A stretch of 64,000 nt of DNA from assembly GCA_029379385.1 (NCBI GenBank), contig CM055605.1, positions 19,007,001 to 19,071,000 on the forward strand, given 5' to 3'. Positions 10,991 through 24,590 of the stretch are shown here, piece by piece (within the stretch, counting starts at the first letter, position 1; every line of letters starts with the position of its first letter). The notes beneath the pieces were generated by a model. It made no database searches. It worked only from the letters and a program-made list of their open reading frames with translations, and was not told where the DNA came from. Origin of the DNA: Quillaja saponaria (Eukaryota > Streptophyta > Magnoliopsida > Fabales > Quillajaceae). The position numbers and the translations under genes are program-made.

Positions 10991-12791
10991 TTATGCAATG
11001 ATAAGATGTTTGCAATTGCAAAACAGTATATGTAAATCACTTGAGCTCAGCAGATAAACAAGTATAACAAGTAATTGTTGAAAGTAAAGAGTTGGGGGAT
11101 AGAGAAATTTGACACAATGATTTTATAGTGGTTCACTAAAAGCTTTAGCTACATCTACTTGCCAAGTACCTCTTGGAATTTTTCACTATCTGCTGAATTA
11201 CAAGAATCAGCAACATTCACACTGAATTATAGAACTTAGCAACCTTTCACACTAATTTACAAGAAGTAACAACTTCCAACAATATGAAGGTATTAGCAAT
11301 CTCCTCCGAATTAAGGGGCTCAGGAGCCTAACTGACCTTACGGGTCTTAACCACAACCTAACTAAATTATTGGACTCAGCAGAACCACTAACTTCCTCAA
11401 AACTTGTTTACAAGATGAGCTATACTGTGCTTAATCCTACATCCTAGGTTCACTCTTTTATCTTTTCTCACGTGATATTATAATGCGTGTGAGTATGAAG
11501 TTCTCTTTCTCACTCAGTTTACATGAACAACTCATGAAATGAAGGATTAGACCAAATTGAGTGAGAATCACAAAGAGAATGATTTGATAATTTGGTTCAT
11601 CTCTTTTTATGGAGAATTCATGATCTGATAATTTAATAATCAATATGTCTCTTGTTTGGTTTCATTATCTTCACATTCTCTCTTAGCTGCTCAGGATGTC
11701 TCTTCAAGCTTTACAAACTTATATATCAGATTTGATTTCATTCAAATAAGCGTGCAGTCATATCATCTTTTTTATGAACTAAAGATTCTTTTAATTTGGT
11801 TGACAAGGCTTTCTTTTTATTTGGCAAGAACCAATTTCTTGATTTACTTAGATTCAGTTTTGTTGAGTACCACTTTTATGCTTCGATTGATTGAGTACCT
11901 GAGAGATTCAAAAGGTAATGAAACGATCCATTTTACTCCTTTTTCAAGTCTTCAACATATAATCATTTAATGAAATGGTATACTTTTATTTTAACTCTTC
12001 AAGAGAATGGTTCAGTGCTTGTTGGAGCTTCAGCATATGTCCATTTAATGAAACAATATTTGATCCTTCATCTTTCAAGAGAATGAAACAAGCGCTTGGT
12101 GTTTTAGTAATATGCTTCAACATAATAGCTTCACCAAAAAGCTTCTTCTGTAGAAAACTTGAGAGAATAAGTCGAACTTCAATGATGTAGATATTATTTT
12201 TTAGCAAAATGATTTATTTTTTTTTTTCAACGAAAAGACTTCAACATATGTACTTGAGTAGCTAACTTCTTAAACATATGAGCTTATGTGGAAAGATTCA
12301 TTTAGCACTTCAATATTGTCTTGCATCTTAAGTGACTTTCAACTAAATGTTTGAAGCGTTGACATATTTTTCAATTGAGTTTGATTCATTGCATTCAGTA
12401 ATTAATTTTTAGTATATGCATAAGAAAAGCATATATTGAATTGGGATTCATTTCTTATGAAATGCAATATATTTTGTAATTAAAAGGATCATAAAATTTG
12501 AAAATATGTTAAATTAATTAGTCAAATAAAAATTTGTATCTTTTTTGGTAGATTAGGAGTGCTTGAACTCGGCTCTAGGGAATGGAGAGACAAATACCAA
12601 CTACTTAAGCTAAGCTCCAGGTGGTCAAATCAAATTTGTATTTGATTCAACAGAAAGCTAAGAGCTAATTTTTCTCTCAAATCCCAGCAAAAGAATTTGT
12701 TAAAGTTAAGAAAGAAATTTGAGGACCGTGAATTTACTAACTTATTTCAATTAGTATCATATGTTCCCAAATTCTATGAATATCTCCTGAA
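10991..12791. other. Unassigned AT-rich region
   Basis: No coding similarity found. The segment 11930-12270 contains a loose repeat around 'cttcaacatatg...catttaatgaaa' seen three times. Confidence 0.35.
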
Positions 12792-13732
12792 TATGGTTGC
12801 TAATGGATTGGATTGGGTCTGATCTGACCCGATCTAATGTGTGAACCAAAGAGTCTTTGATCAAATTTGATCCAATATTGTTTGATTCAAGGATCAAGGT
12901 CATTTGACCTGACCCATTCTTAGTTTCAATTTTTTTTTTCTTTTAATAATCAGAAAAAGTGATTGCTAACCCAAAATATATATATATATATATATATTAC
13001 AACTAGAAGATAACATACATTGGATGAAATCTAATCTATGGATCATGATAAATATATCTGATTTGTCATATTTTTTTTTTTTCAATAAAATAAATTTTTT
13101 AATCGTTGAAATTTTTTACATTAGTCAAAATGGAAGCTAATCTTAAATCAAAATAAATTAATCAATTTATTTTCAAAATATTATTATGGTAAACTATCTA
13201 AAATTTGATAGGTAATAATGGATAACAATGTTTTATTTTTTACAAATTTCATTATATACACCTGTAACAAAAGTAAATAATTTAGACTATTTAAGTAAAT
13301 AATTTATTTTGTCTACTCTTGATATTATTTTAAATTATTATTTTATTTTATTATATAGCATTATACAGTTTATAAATATACATCAAGTAAACAAATATAG
13401 ACAATCTTAATTATTGGTGAGTAAAACAATAAAAAATAAAATAAAATAAATATAGACGAATCATAGATAATCTGACCTGATCCAACGATCTATGGATCAT
13501 AATATAATTTGATCCAACTTGAGAAACTAATCCAACAACTTAGATATCCATTATAAATTGAACTGAATTGGGATAGTTTAGGTCACACGTGGAGTTGCTC
13601 ATTATATTAATTATTAGAACAACTTGGATATTATCAATCCACTATAAATTGAACTGATTTAGGATAGTTTAGGTCAGATTTGGATATTATCAGATATTTG
13701 ACCTGACACGAACCGATCCATTGCCAACTATA
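12792..13732. mobile_element. Non-autonomous hAT-like element
   Basis: Terminal inverted repeats TATGGTTGCTAATGG (left) and CCATTGCCAACTATA (right) match at 12 of 15 positions. Both ends carry GATC/GACC-rich subterminal motifs, as plant hAT elements do. Flanks CTCCTGAA (12784-12791) and CTCCTTAA (13733-13740) are an 8-bp target duplication with one mismatch, the size made by hAT transposases. Length is 941 bp with no transposase remnant. Confidence 0.7.
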
Positions 13733-13800
13733 CTCCTTAAGAAATTGAACTGAATTGGGATAGTTTAGGTTAGACGTGGAGTTGCTCATTGTATTAATTT
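13551..13800. repeat. Direct repeats around 'gggatagtttagg'
   Basis: A ~57-bp unit at about 13553-13611 recurs at 13743-13799 with few changes, and a shorter, more diverged version lies at about 13645-13678. One copy is inside and one outside the hAT-like element's right end. Confidence 0.6.
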
Positions 13801-15013
13801 GTAAAAATGAAGGGAGAATACTATGTTAACTTATGTATGCATTGTTGGCTTTAAACTTCATGTTTTAACCTTAAACGTTGACCACTAGAAGTTATAGTAA
13901 CATGTTGAGTATATTTAGTGAAGAGAACTGAATTAAATTGGAGTAGTTTAGGAAAAATATTGAAATTAAAATGATTTTTTCATATGGTCCAAGAAAAGAA
14001 TTGAATTTATAATCATTCATTTTAATCTAGATATAAGAATTTATTTTAAATTAATTGAATTGTAAAATTCAGTTTATTTAAAATGAATTCTCTATTTCAT
14101 TTGACCCTAGACACACTGTTAACGTTGATAAATTACATTCCATCCCTCCATATCTAGCAATATATATATATATTAAAGTTGAATTAAGCAATTATCACGA
14201 TTGATTTGAGAGTTGTGATAATATTTTGTTATTCAAAAGGTATTGTACACTTTTTATTTATAATCTCAATAAAAAAAGATATTTTTATTTTGACTAATAA
14301 AATACACTAAGTCCACACTTAAATATTTTAAATTAATTTATTTGAATTCTATACTAATTAATTTTTAGATAACATGAAATTGATTTCAAATGAATTTAAT
14401 TTTATATATTCCTTGATTTGCAATTGCACCTTAAATTATGGAGTAAATTACACTCTCTTCAGATTTACTAAATAACATTAGCATCCAAAATTTAGGACAA
14501 ATTATATTTCCGTCCCTCTAATCGGTTAAACTAACTGAATCTTTTAATTCTTGAATGAAATATTCTTTAGTCCAGCTTTTATCAATTTTAAAACATAAGC
14601 TTGAGAGGAAAAAACAATTACATATATTAAAAAACAAAAGGTTGTCGAAAGTTTGTTTTTTGTTAAACAAAAAACGCTCCCCTCATTTCTATTTTCTCTA
14701 ACTCAATGAATTTTTTATCAATTAAAATATAATAATTTTTTTATTGAAATTATAAAGAAAATATTTGCTACACCTTTTTATAGGAAAAATCACCACAAAT
14801 TTCAAATCAATCATAATTTTCACTTAGTTCAATTTAGATATTAATCACTAAAATCGATGAAAAATCCAACTATTTTATTTATTAAATGAAGAAGAGAAAA
14901 TTGTAGGGGAAAATTATTGAATTATTGTCCAAAATCTCAACAACTGTAACTCATAGATTTTCATATTTCTTCTTAGTTGTCACAAGTATTTTAGAAATTT
15001 ATTATTGTTTGAG

Positions 15014-15047
<34 letters not shown>

Positions 15048-15250
15048 GTAAAAAAAAGAGTCTATTTTTCTCTTTAAAATTTATCTTTAAAAAATTAAAA
15101 GTAGATGTAATAAAATATATTCTATCTATAAATTAGAAATTTTTATTAGTTTGAAGAATTGGAGGGAATGAGTGTTATTTACCTCACATTTTAGTTGTTA
15201 GTATTATTTTATTGAATTTTAGAAGAATAATTTACTCTAATCATTGCTAA
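13801..15250. other. AT-rich intergenic DNA with (TA)n
   Basis: No gene recognised. It contains microsatellite (TA)n tracts at about 14160-14170 and 15017-15045. Confidence 0.4.
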
Positions 15251-15956
15251 TCTATCTATAGTATACATAAAAGTTACTTAATGACAAAATTTTTTGATTT
15301 CCTAAAACACATCATCTAAAAATTTAATTTAAATTTTTATCTGTTTTTATTTCAACTTCTATTTTTATTTTTTATTTATTTTTTTACATGAATAACCTTT
15401 TAATAGTAATATGATTGCAATAGCAATAGAATTGTAATTACCTTTTTCAATATATTTATTTAGATTAATAATTTTTTAATAATAATAAACTCTAACTAAT
15501 TATTATTTATATTTAAAAAATTGTCTATAATTTAACACTAAATTACACTTCTCATTTCATTTTGTTTTATCATAAATTTGTAATTTTTTTTTTCCATCTA
15601 TATTATCCTTACTATTTTTTTTTTTTCATTATAATTTAAAATCAATCATGATTGTGAACTTGAAATTTTGCAAAATAATTATCTTATATAAATAAATCAT
15701 ATTTAACAATTTTTTTTTATAACAAAACGAAAAAATAATAATAATAAATTTTAATATTAAAGCATGCAAGAATATAAGCAAAATATTTAAAATATATGCA
15801 TCATGAAAAAAGTTAATTTTAAAAAAATTATAAGATTAAAATAAGATTTTACTAAATTATTATTATATATTTTATCATTCTTATTATTTTTTAAAAATCA
15901 AGTATAATTTAAGATTCGTATTTACACTCATGCAGCAACCGCGATGCATAAGCTAA
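15251..15956 (+). mobile_element. Probable non-autonomous Helitron
   Basis: The 5' end TCTATCTATAGTATACATAA, followed by 'aaaattttttgattt', resembles the 5' ends of plant Helitrons. The 3' end runs through an imperfect GC-containing palindrome (gcagcaaccgcgatgc, about 15932-15947) to CTAA, fitting the CTRR terminus. It lies between A (15250) and T (15957) without target duplication, as Helitrons do. No Rep/helicase coding. Confidence 0.5.
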
Positions 15957-15984
15957 TTTCTTAAAATAACCATCAACATTCACT

Positions 15985-16250
15985 TAATTTGAAGGAAAAA
16001 CACCACAAATGGACCACTTTTTGCAACCTATTTTTAAAATGGACTAAATTTGAAATATATATTGGAAATGGACCATTTTTGTACTTCCTAGCTTGAACCC
16101 ATGAAGTATAGCCCATGAGCACACCACGGGGCTGTCCAGTCAGAACACTTAGTGTGTTGGGCTACCGAATAATCAATAGTAACTTCGTGACTTGAAGTCA
16201 CGAACGCTTCATGATTTCAAGTCACGAAGTTAATGTACCTTTTTATTTTT
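15985..16250. mobile_element. Terminal region of the MULE
   Basis: The segment starting about 15991 (ggaaaaacaccacaaatgg) contains repeats of 'aaatggacca' and is followed by a strong inverted repeat. It lies 3' of the PMD ORF and probably is the MULE's 3' terminal inverted repeat region. I could not find the partner end beyond 29 kb. Confidence 0.45.
16180..16232. repeat. Perfect 17-bp hairpin
   Basis: Arms TAACTTCGTGACTTGAA (16180-16196) and TTCAAGTCACGAAGTTA (16216-16232) are perfectly complementary. A second, overlapping palindrome TTCGTGACTT-G-AAGTCACGAA lies within the left arm and loop, so two alternative hairpins are possible. Confidence 0.9.
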
Positions 16251-16689
16251 ATTTTTTTAACCCTCTTTCCCATCACACCTCTTAGTATGAACTTTAATTA
16301 TTATTGTTATTATTTAAGCTATTTCTTGAAAAAGTAATTCTATATATTTAGCAAGATAATAATTTTTTCTTGATAAAACCACATTCCCACCCATCAGTAT
16401 GTTTTTTTCCTTCCCTTTTTTCAAATGAACTAATTCTATATATAGATTAACAATTTTTTTGGTAAAATAATTAGTACACTTTTTTAATAAAATAATTATT
16501 GCACTATTTTTTATAATAATGGATGCATTTAATCCTTAAATTATTTCATTTTTTTAGTATTGTTTTGTAGATTTAATTTCATCAAATATTGAATTATTAA
16601 GAAATTAAACTATTCAAATTATAATAAAATTAGGAAATAAAAGTATCCAAATTGTGTTGTGAGATGTACAATATTTTAAATTAATTTCA

Positions 16690-18270
16690 ACTCCTCCGTG
16701 AATGAGTACCACAAGGTTGGGGGAAGGGGGGTCTTCTATTTCTAGCAGAGTTCCTTCTTAAGGTTTTATCACACGACATGTTTTGCTATGTGACCTGGCC
16801 TAGGTCATTCATCTCATCAACACCTAGTCCATTACCACCTTTGTCATTATATTCAACAAGATCCTCAGCATCCACCTGCCTTCCAGTATAGTTTGCATGT
16901 AACTATGTTATACTCCCCATACCCGTGTCATATGAATATGGGATAGGTGAGGCATATGACTTTGTAGTAGCACCATACTGAAACACATATAGGATTGTAC
17001 CATAGATAGTTAATAAACATCATCTGTGGTGTAATCCGGCCTAGATGGAATATGAGAAGATGATGGACCAGCATATGCATGTGAGAGGGAGGCTCTCAAT
17101 GGCCCTATACAAATTTGAGAATGACTTTGTGATGGTAAGGCTACTTCTGTGTTATGAGAATAAGTAGGAAATCTTTGTAGATGACCATATGATGTCAAAA
17201 ATTGCATACTAATCCTCTAATACCACTGCATTTAATCCAGTGAATGACCAAGTTAACCATAAGATGGTTGTCCATTCACAATAAAAGCTTGCCTTATACC
17301 CCAAACATGAATGTAGTCAGTGTGTTTTTGAAGATAATCTATATTTCCATAGCCCCTAAAGTCAGTCATGTTTAAATTAACATCACATTCTGGATTTTTC
17401 AATATGATCTGAATATAACCAAATTGGCACATCACCTTGTCCACCCTGTGATGCTTCATAATATAGAAATAAATTAAAGAAACTTTTGAGCACCATATAT
17501 CTTAGTCGTTGAAACAAAAAAATGGGAGGGAAGCCACCATCTAATCATTATACAACATCCATAGAAACTATAAAATAATAAGAAAAGTGAAAGTTATAGT
17601 AAAGGTAACATGAATCTGAACAATAATATGCAATAATATGATAGGGTTGTTATAACATGCTAATGAACTAGATGAATAAATTCTTAATAATGAACCCATG
17701 TAACATGATTTGGTGACATCTCATCTAGCGTACATTAGTAGCATCTCACAGAATGCAAGGTAACTTTTGTAATACAAAAATTGGTCAACCATTTACAATA
17801 ATAAAGTAAATAAAGAAATACTTATCATAATAATAATTAGTCCTTACCTCGTACATAGTCACGTAAGACATGAAACAAATAAACAAATTTATCTAGTATA
17901 TAATGAAGAAATCTAATCAAATGACATCATCATATCTCTATCTAGAGCCATCCTAGTTATCTTTCCCATGCCCATAATTGTAACAAGATCACTGGGATGG
18001 CAATATCATAGACATTTGTTCGACTAGCGTGGCATATCTTCATATACAACCACACAAGACATAAGCTACCGTAACAATAACATCCGATATGTTCAAAGTT
18101 CTTTATCATAGGTAATCACATCAAATGCATATGCAACTAAGACTTATCTGCGAATAAAAATCCATCCATAAGTTGCAATATATATGCTCGTGTATATCTC
18201 TAATCTAAATTGTGATATCATGAGTGTCCTAAAGCAAATGCTCAAATGTCTCAGTTAACTAAGCAAGACT
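16690..18270 (-). pseudogene. MULE PMD ORF, C-terminal half
   Basis: Downstream half of a plant mobile domain (PMD) protein. Reading from 18270 down: TRAYILQLMDGFLFADKS, CLVWLYMKICHASR, then VILLQLWAWER, the most typical PMD block. Further on lie HHRVDKVMCQFGYIQ, NMTDFRGYGNIDY and YIHVWG (17253-17459), a WY-x-RIS block, a Ser/Pro/His-rich tail (17010-17207), and the basic end LRRNSARNRRPP...CGTH near 16700. PMDs occur in MAIL1-type plant proteins and in plant transposons. Stops lie in the 17.5-18.3 kb part, and some may mark introns (a possible donor follows 'cgtgactatgtacgag' near 17850). The N-terminal half lies at 26962-27341, beyond the inserted LTR retrotransposon. Confidence 0.8.
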
Positions 18271-21260
18271 TGTCACACTCTATATGGAGGATTTGGTAAC
18301 CAACCCTTCATAACCCTAACTTCAAAATAAAGAAATAAATACGACACTTGACTAAACTAATGCATAAAAGTAAATTTTATAAAACTGAAATTAACTATAA
18401 TAGTTTGTTTACTATAACATACATCAACTTATTAAAAAATTTTGGCAGAGGTTCCCTCTAATGTAGAACATGCCCAAAATACCAACATGTAAACTCCAGG
18501 TTACATTCAACTAAATAATAACAAAAACAATATAATCAAGGAGCTCCACTTTGTTGATATCATAAATAGGAACAAATTGACTTTTATACAAACAACCCAT
18601 AATAACTCAACACTCAAATTGTGACTACAAAGTTTCATCCATTAGCTTCAAGTATGAGATTCTAAAGAAATATCTTGACGTACTATATTGGTAGGTCACA
18701 AGCTCGGCAAAGCAATAAACTAAAATACTGTTACTAAAAGAAAAATATCAACAGAAAAAGGGTAAGTCTTATAGACTTAGTGAGTAAGCAATATACCTTT
18801 AGGATACCAGCATAAGTCAAAATATATGAATACGTATCATTGGTTAATCTTATGTAACCATATTCATGTCTTAATTCAACAATACACGTACGTACTTGTA
18901 ATCACCATAAAATCACAATTCACATGATTCACAAAATAGACAAAACAATTGAAATACTTAAAATTCATTATTTGAACTAAACAATTAAAACACTTAAAGT
19001 ATACAAAGGGGCAACAGAGTAACTCAGCTCTGCACAACAAAAATCTCCCTTCATCTAGCATTTACGTGCCCGCATAACAAGTTATTCATCGTACACAATC
19101 CATACCACCAGGACTGAGCACTCAATTCTTTTTAAAACACTTATCAAAATCAGAATGTCTCATAATATCAAATCAAAATACCCTAGATGCACTTGGATTT
19201 TAATTTTGAAAGTAAAAAACATATCAAAGAAAAATTCACTTCATTGGTCCTTATCAACCTCAAACAACAAACATAATTCAAATAACTCAATGAAACACTA
19301 CACTTGCTTATTTTTCATATATCACATCTATTCAAATACACATACAAATACATATACGTTCATGTGTATCGTTGACTCAATAACATTTTCTGAAGCTACA
19401 AGTAAAATTTTCAAGTATTACATAGTTTTAAAATTTTATAGGTCATAACCATTTAATTACAAAAATCTAGAGTTATTAAGTTTCCAGTATTTCTTTCAAG
19501 TTTACCCCTTTTAAACATTTTCACATTATCTTAGAGATATATTTGATTTCCACTTATATACTTAATCAACTTTAACAAAACCAAGTTTAAACATTATCTT
19601 GATGAAATTATCTTTCTTAATTAGGTACTTCCCTTAAAATTAGTCTTGAACCCACTCAAATCCTCACAAGTGCACAAATAGGGCACATAAATTCCTAGTT
19701 GTCAAAACTAGTTTCTAATGCTTATAAAATTCTCATACTTGGAAATTAAATTATGAAACTTTCTAGTATACTTTACCAAGATGTTAGGAACAATTCATCT
19801 ATAGCACTCCACTCCTAAATCAACCTTAAGACCCTTTAACATCAGTTACATCAAAATAGATTCAGTTAAAATCCAAAAATTAGAACCATGACTTCTAATA
19901 CCTCTAAAATACACATAACGTGGAATTAAGACCCTACCACTTCAGATTTGTCTTTTTTACGTTAAGAACAACTCTTATGCAGGATCCTAAGCTAATTCAG
20001 ACCATAACCCCCATCCAAGTTTTTTGTACTGACTAAAGCATGCCAAAAGTCTTGCACAAATCTAGCTGCAGTCCAATAGCTTTAACGATATATATCTCGA
20101 GTTAGGTTATGAAAATTTTCATATATCATCCCAAGAAAATAAGCTACATTTTCTCTTTAGAAATCTTAAATTAATTCATCTAACTTAGAGTATACAAGTC
20201 CTATATTAACATACTTGAATTTCTAATTTCCTATTTTAGCAATTAGACATAACTATGTATTCATTGTTCTTAAATTTTTGTGTCCAATTATAAATATCCT
20301 AAACTAGGGAATCAACAACACCTAAATCACTCACTATCCATTAATAATTTCCAAGCACTAGAACTATGTACTACAAGACCACCAACTAAGCTCACGACAA
20401 AAAGGAAATTCTGCACCTATTTTATCTCGCTACCAAGCTTCCTAAACATTTAACACCACCATCAAAGTCAAATCTTATGGCCGGCAATGAAGGAGGAAAA
20501 GAGTGACCAAGCTGCTACCCTAAAACAGGGACGGCAACTTGGTAATGTTATTGCCATACAACTACCCATTACACACATATACCTCATGAAAACTAACCAA
20601 AAAATAACTCAAGAGGCAAGATAAGGAGCTCATCCAAGGTTATTGCTACCCAAGCACAAGCTGCTGCCACAATTCTTGATGAGGACCAAGCTTCTCAGCC
20701 AACAGAATCTTCAAGGCCAAATGTAGCAAGGAGAAAAAGAAAAAATTTGTGCCCTAAAAAGGAGGGGTTTAATTAGTTACCAAGGGAATAAGTGTAAAGA
20801 AAAATAAAAGAAAGTAAAACAGGGGAAGAAGAGAAAGAAAGGTGGTGGAAGATTTTTCCAAGAAATCGGTGAAGAAAGGACAAGGAAAAAGAAAAGAAAG
20901 TAAAATAAAGTAAAGCAAGTCAAAGTCAAAATAATTTTTTGTGATTCATGTTAATTCTTAGTTTATACATATGTGTATATATATACCAAGTGTTTATTCA
21001 CATTAATTTTCTTTGTAGATACTATGTTTCACACCTGGCTAAAAGTGTGCATAAGACAACTTCTTAAAGGATTACAGTCAAAGTCTTTTAAAAAAATGTG
21101 GTGTAAAAGTTTCCTAGTTATATCCACATATATATACACATGTTTAATTGCATTATTTATTTATTTACTTTACTTATGTATTTAATTATTTTCACAACTA
21201 AAAGTTATACATTATATCTAAAATTTGATTTTACGATACAAAGTTGTAAGGGTTATGACA
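18271..21260 (-). repeat. 3' LTR of family S element, 2990 bp
   Basis: On the minus strand it begins TGTCATAACCC after the polypurine tract and ends GAGTGTGACA. It matches copy 0 (3940-7124) from the first bases (TGTxAxAACxCTTA) to the last. It is the longest complete LTR of this family's paired copies. Confidence 0.8.
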
Positions 21261-21275
21261 ATCTCCCCCTTAAAA
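21261..21275 (-). other. Polypurine tract
   Basis: On the minus strand TTTTAAGGGGGAGAT directly precedes the LTR start TGTCATAACC. This is the usual arrangement for plus-strand priming. Confidence 0.75.
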
Positions 21276-24200
21276 GAAATTCATCCTGAATTTCAACAAA
21301 AAGAATATGGGTAAATCGTTTACCTAACTTAATCAAATAGATGTAGATATTGTTATTTTATCGCATTTCTATATTCACAAGTGGCATCTTGTTCATTGTA
21401 ATGTTGTTATACCGCTTTTATCAAAGATTAATCTTTAATAGAAGTTCACAAACTTATTCATTGATAACTGCCACTGATTACTCCTCTCACATTAGGTTCT
21501 TATTCGTTTTGACTTCCTGAATCCGTAACACATGAAACTTTTTCAATACCAGATGTACAGTAATATAAATTAAATAAGCCTGATTAAATTAACCATCTAA
21601 CTAAAATAGGGAAAATTTAATTTCAAGAAGTTTTAATCCATTTCCCTTGAAAACAAAGTCAGCCTCTTAGAAGCGCTAAACTTACTACTTTTATCATGAC
21701 ACTCAAGCTTCTACTATGCTACTATAACAATTAAGCACCAAAACCCCAATCTATGCTTAAAAACATATCATATTCCTTATTTAAAATTCAGATTGATGAA
21801 CTATATCTGATAATTACATGAGTGAGATAAATTAGATTATATTTACTTTAAAATTAAAATTTATAAGGGTTTTTCTGATTCAAGTAAACTATTTTCCTTG
21901 ATTAGCAAAAATTCTATCTATAGATTTCTTAATTTTCTTATTTCCTTTACAAAATATATAAATATATTTTCTATGTACATAAAAATTCAAATATGCAGAG
22001 AAAGTGTGTAAAGATTATCGTGTTTCCTCTTATTTCGACAGAGTAAATTAGTTTATTGAAAAACTTAAAATGTCTAGTTTAAGGGAATTGAGAGGTAAAC
22101 ATTTTTGAAACTTATCTTATTGATATATTACAATAGAGTCCGACAATCATATTCAATTTTTTAATTTCCTTCTATCACTTTTTAGGAGTCGTCTATGTGA
22201 TATTGATATACGCAACACATAGTTTCCATAATACAAAACTTTTTATGCAAATAAATAAAATAAATATTTTAACTGTGATTTCCTTGTACAAGAATATATG
22301 AAGTTAAGCATACATGGAAGTACAAAATAATATTCTTTTTCTACTACTATTACCGGTATGTGATACAAATTTATTCATAGTAATACTATTCTCTTCTTAT
22401 TAGTTATCTATCAATACAGATTTAACTTATGATATATTAGAAAGTCCTTGCCTAAACAAATAATTTATAGAAAGCCGACAATAAATTCTATTAACGACTA
22501 GTTGTTTACTTGTTTTTACCCTTTAAAACAAGTCAATGAATTTAGTAAATCTTTTAAGAGACCCTATTAACTATAAATAGAACCTATACTAGTTTATAAA
22601 TAATTAGTTGTTCACAGACTAGAGGTATGTATCGTTTCTTTTTAAAATCAATATTAGCAATGTAATTTATCTAATGATAAGCCCAATCCCAATTATAGAG
22701 CTATGACACAATTAAACCTAAATGAACAAAATGTTAAATTAAATTGTACTTATTTCTAATGGGTTTATTATTAACTATTTATTTTTCAATTATCTTTTTT
22801 ATTAAGAAAAGGAAAGAGAATACCATGTAAATCGTTGAAATTTTGTTTATCTATTCAAAAGAATATCACTTCACAATTATCTATAATTGTTTATATTTCT
22901 AGCATGAGTATCACTTCATTTATCAGTAATATTATATGAAACAAAATCAAAATTCAAATCAACTTTAAATTATTTGTGTGTATACATTTTATATCCATAT
23001 AGGTATAGCGTTCATTTATTTTATCTATACTTGCACTTATTTTTATAATCGAGACTTACACCGTATTATTCTAATTTCATAGTTTATTATCATATTATAC
23101 CTTTTAGTTAAGTTTGCAGCTGATATTTGTTCTGATTATACATATATATAATTGTGTATATATATATTTATTTTAATTTACAATATTTATCGATTCAATT
23201 TTTTTTATACTCATGTTATTTATCATTATCTCTCAACATATACATTGATACTCATTAATCTTATTAATTAAAAATTTCACGCTATCTCCAACTTAAAGTT
23301 TTTAAAGTTAATGTTCCTAATGCTGCCATACTGGATTGTAACACTCTGTTAATAAATAACTTATACTACTTGTAGAATTTCCTTTTTGGATAATAGGTAT
23401 TGTAACTGGTGTTACCAAAATCAGTTTAATTGATATGAACTGAGTTAAATGAAAATATAAGAATTCAACAAAAAGCCTTAAATCCATTAAAGAAATTTTA
23501 TGAATCTCAGGCTTAACTTTTTATTAGACATCAAAAGATACCCACTCAACCCAATAGATTTCAAACTTTAAACACATTTTATCAAAATTTCAAACTAGAA
23601 GAATTTAACACAAAGCTTTTTTTTTTTTTTTTCTTTAAATGTTTGCAAGACCACATAAAATATTTCACATGTTACTACTTACTTCTTGCTCTCATGATTT
23701 ATGAAAGTTAATGAAACATTAATGTATTCAAAAGACATAACTAAAATCTTGTTATTCTCTATTGGATACAGAAAACAGTTTTCGGAACATTATTCACTCT
23801 TGATTTAAACTTAATAATATTCAGAATATAAGAAAAGTTTGAATCTTTATTACCGATCAAATAAATTAATAGTATTGTGGGAGGAGAAATTCAACTGCCA
23901 TTAATCACTACATAGCTAGAACAAATCATTCTTTTCTTTTAACTAATAAGTATGTTGATTCCAAGATTCGATATTTAATATTGGAATTAGTCTGTAAGCT
24001 TGATGTTAAAAAGAAAGCTTTTCATATCTCTTGAGAAAAAAGGTTTAGGAGGAAATGGATATACTACACATGTATTTGTGTTTCCACTAATCTACATAAA
24101 GTAGATACTTTATTTCCTCTACTCCTTATTATTTTTATTTAAATCTTAAGTATATTAGTTTTACAAAGAATTGTATATTTAGTTTAACTAAACTAAATGG

Positions 24201-24575
24201 TTTACCTCTTACAAGGTCTAACATTTCTAAATTTAAGATTTTAACTAAGTTACTTATGGTTCTTTATAACTTAATTTCTTATCAAAGGCGCCTAAGGTCT
24301 GATTAACTCTTGATCAAATCTAATATTCTATTATCGCACATAACTCATAACATGACCACTCACCATAAGATCTTTACATGTCATCATTTCTAAACAAACA
24401 TAAATGAATTCTATGCTCGTTTATCCTATGAGACCTAGGATAGTACATTAGAGAATCACAACTTGAAGTTTCATGATGAATTAGAACATATCACTAAGCC
24501 CATATATGCCCCAAGTAACGTAAGAAAACAAAATAATAACATCCTACATTTTTAGTTATGGACCTCTAAACCTTA
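21276..24575 (-). other. Interior of family S element, non-coding
   Basis: About 3.3 kb of AT-rich sequence with stops in all frames. I find no zinc knuckle, DTG/DSG protease, YxDD or integrase motif. There is an uninterrupted T run at about 23617-23633. Confidence 0.5.
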
Positions 24576-24590
24576 GCTCTGATGCTAACT
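24576..24590 (-). other. Primer binding site, degenerate
   Basis: The minus strand reads AGTTAGCATCAGAGC next to the LTR end. Compared with TGGTATCAGAGC (initiator tRNA-Met) it has two mismatches. Confidence 0.6.

Noticed and set aside
12540..12620. tRNA-like GC-richer patch
   Set aside because: No consistent cloverleaf or box A/B spacing could be drawn.
15017..15045. (TA)n tract as a possible regulatory site
   Set aside because: Simple microsatellite; similar tracts are scattered through the window (4366, 12979, 50880).
19155..19448. 97-codon open frame
   Set aside because: Inside the family-S 3' LTR, Asn/Thr/Tyr-rich from AT-rich DNA, with no recognisable motif.
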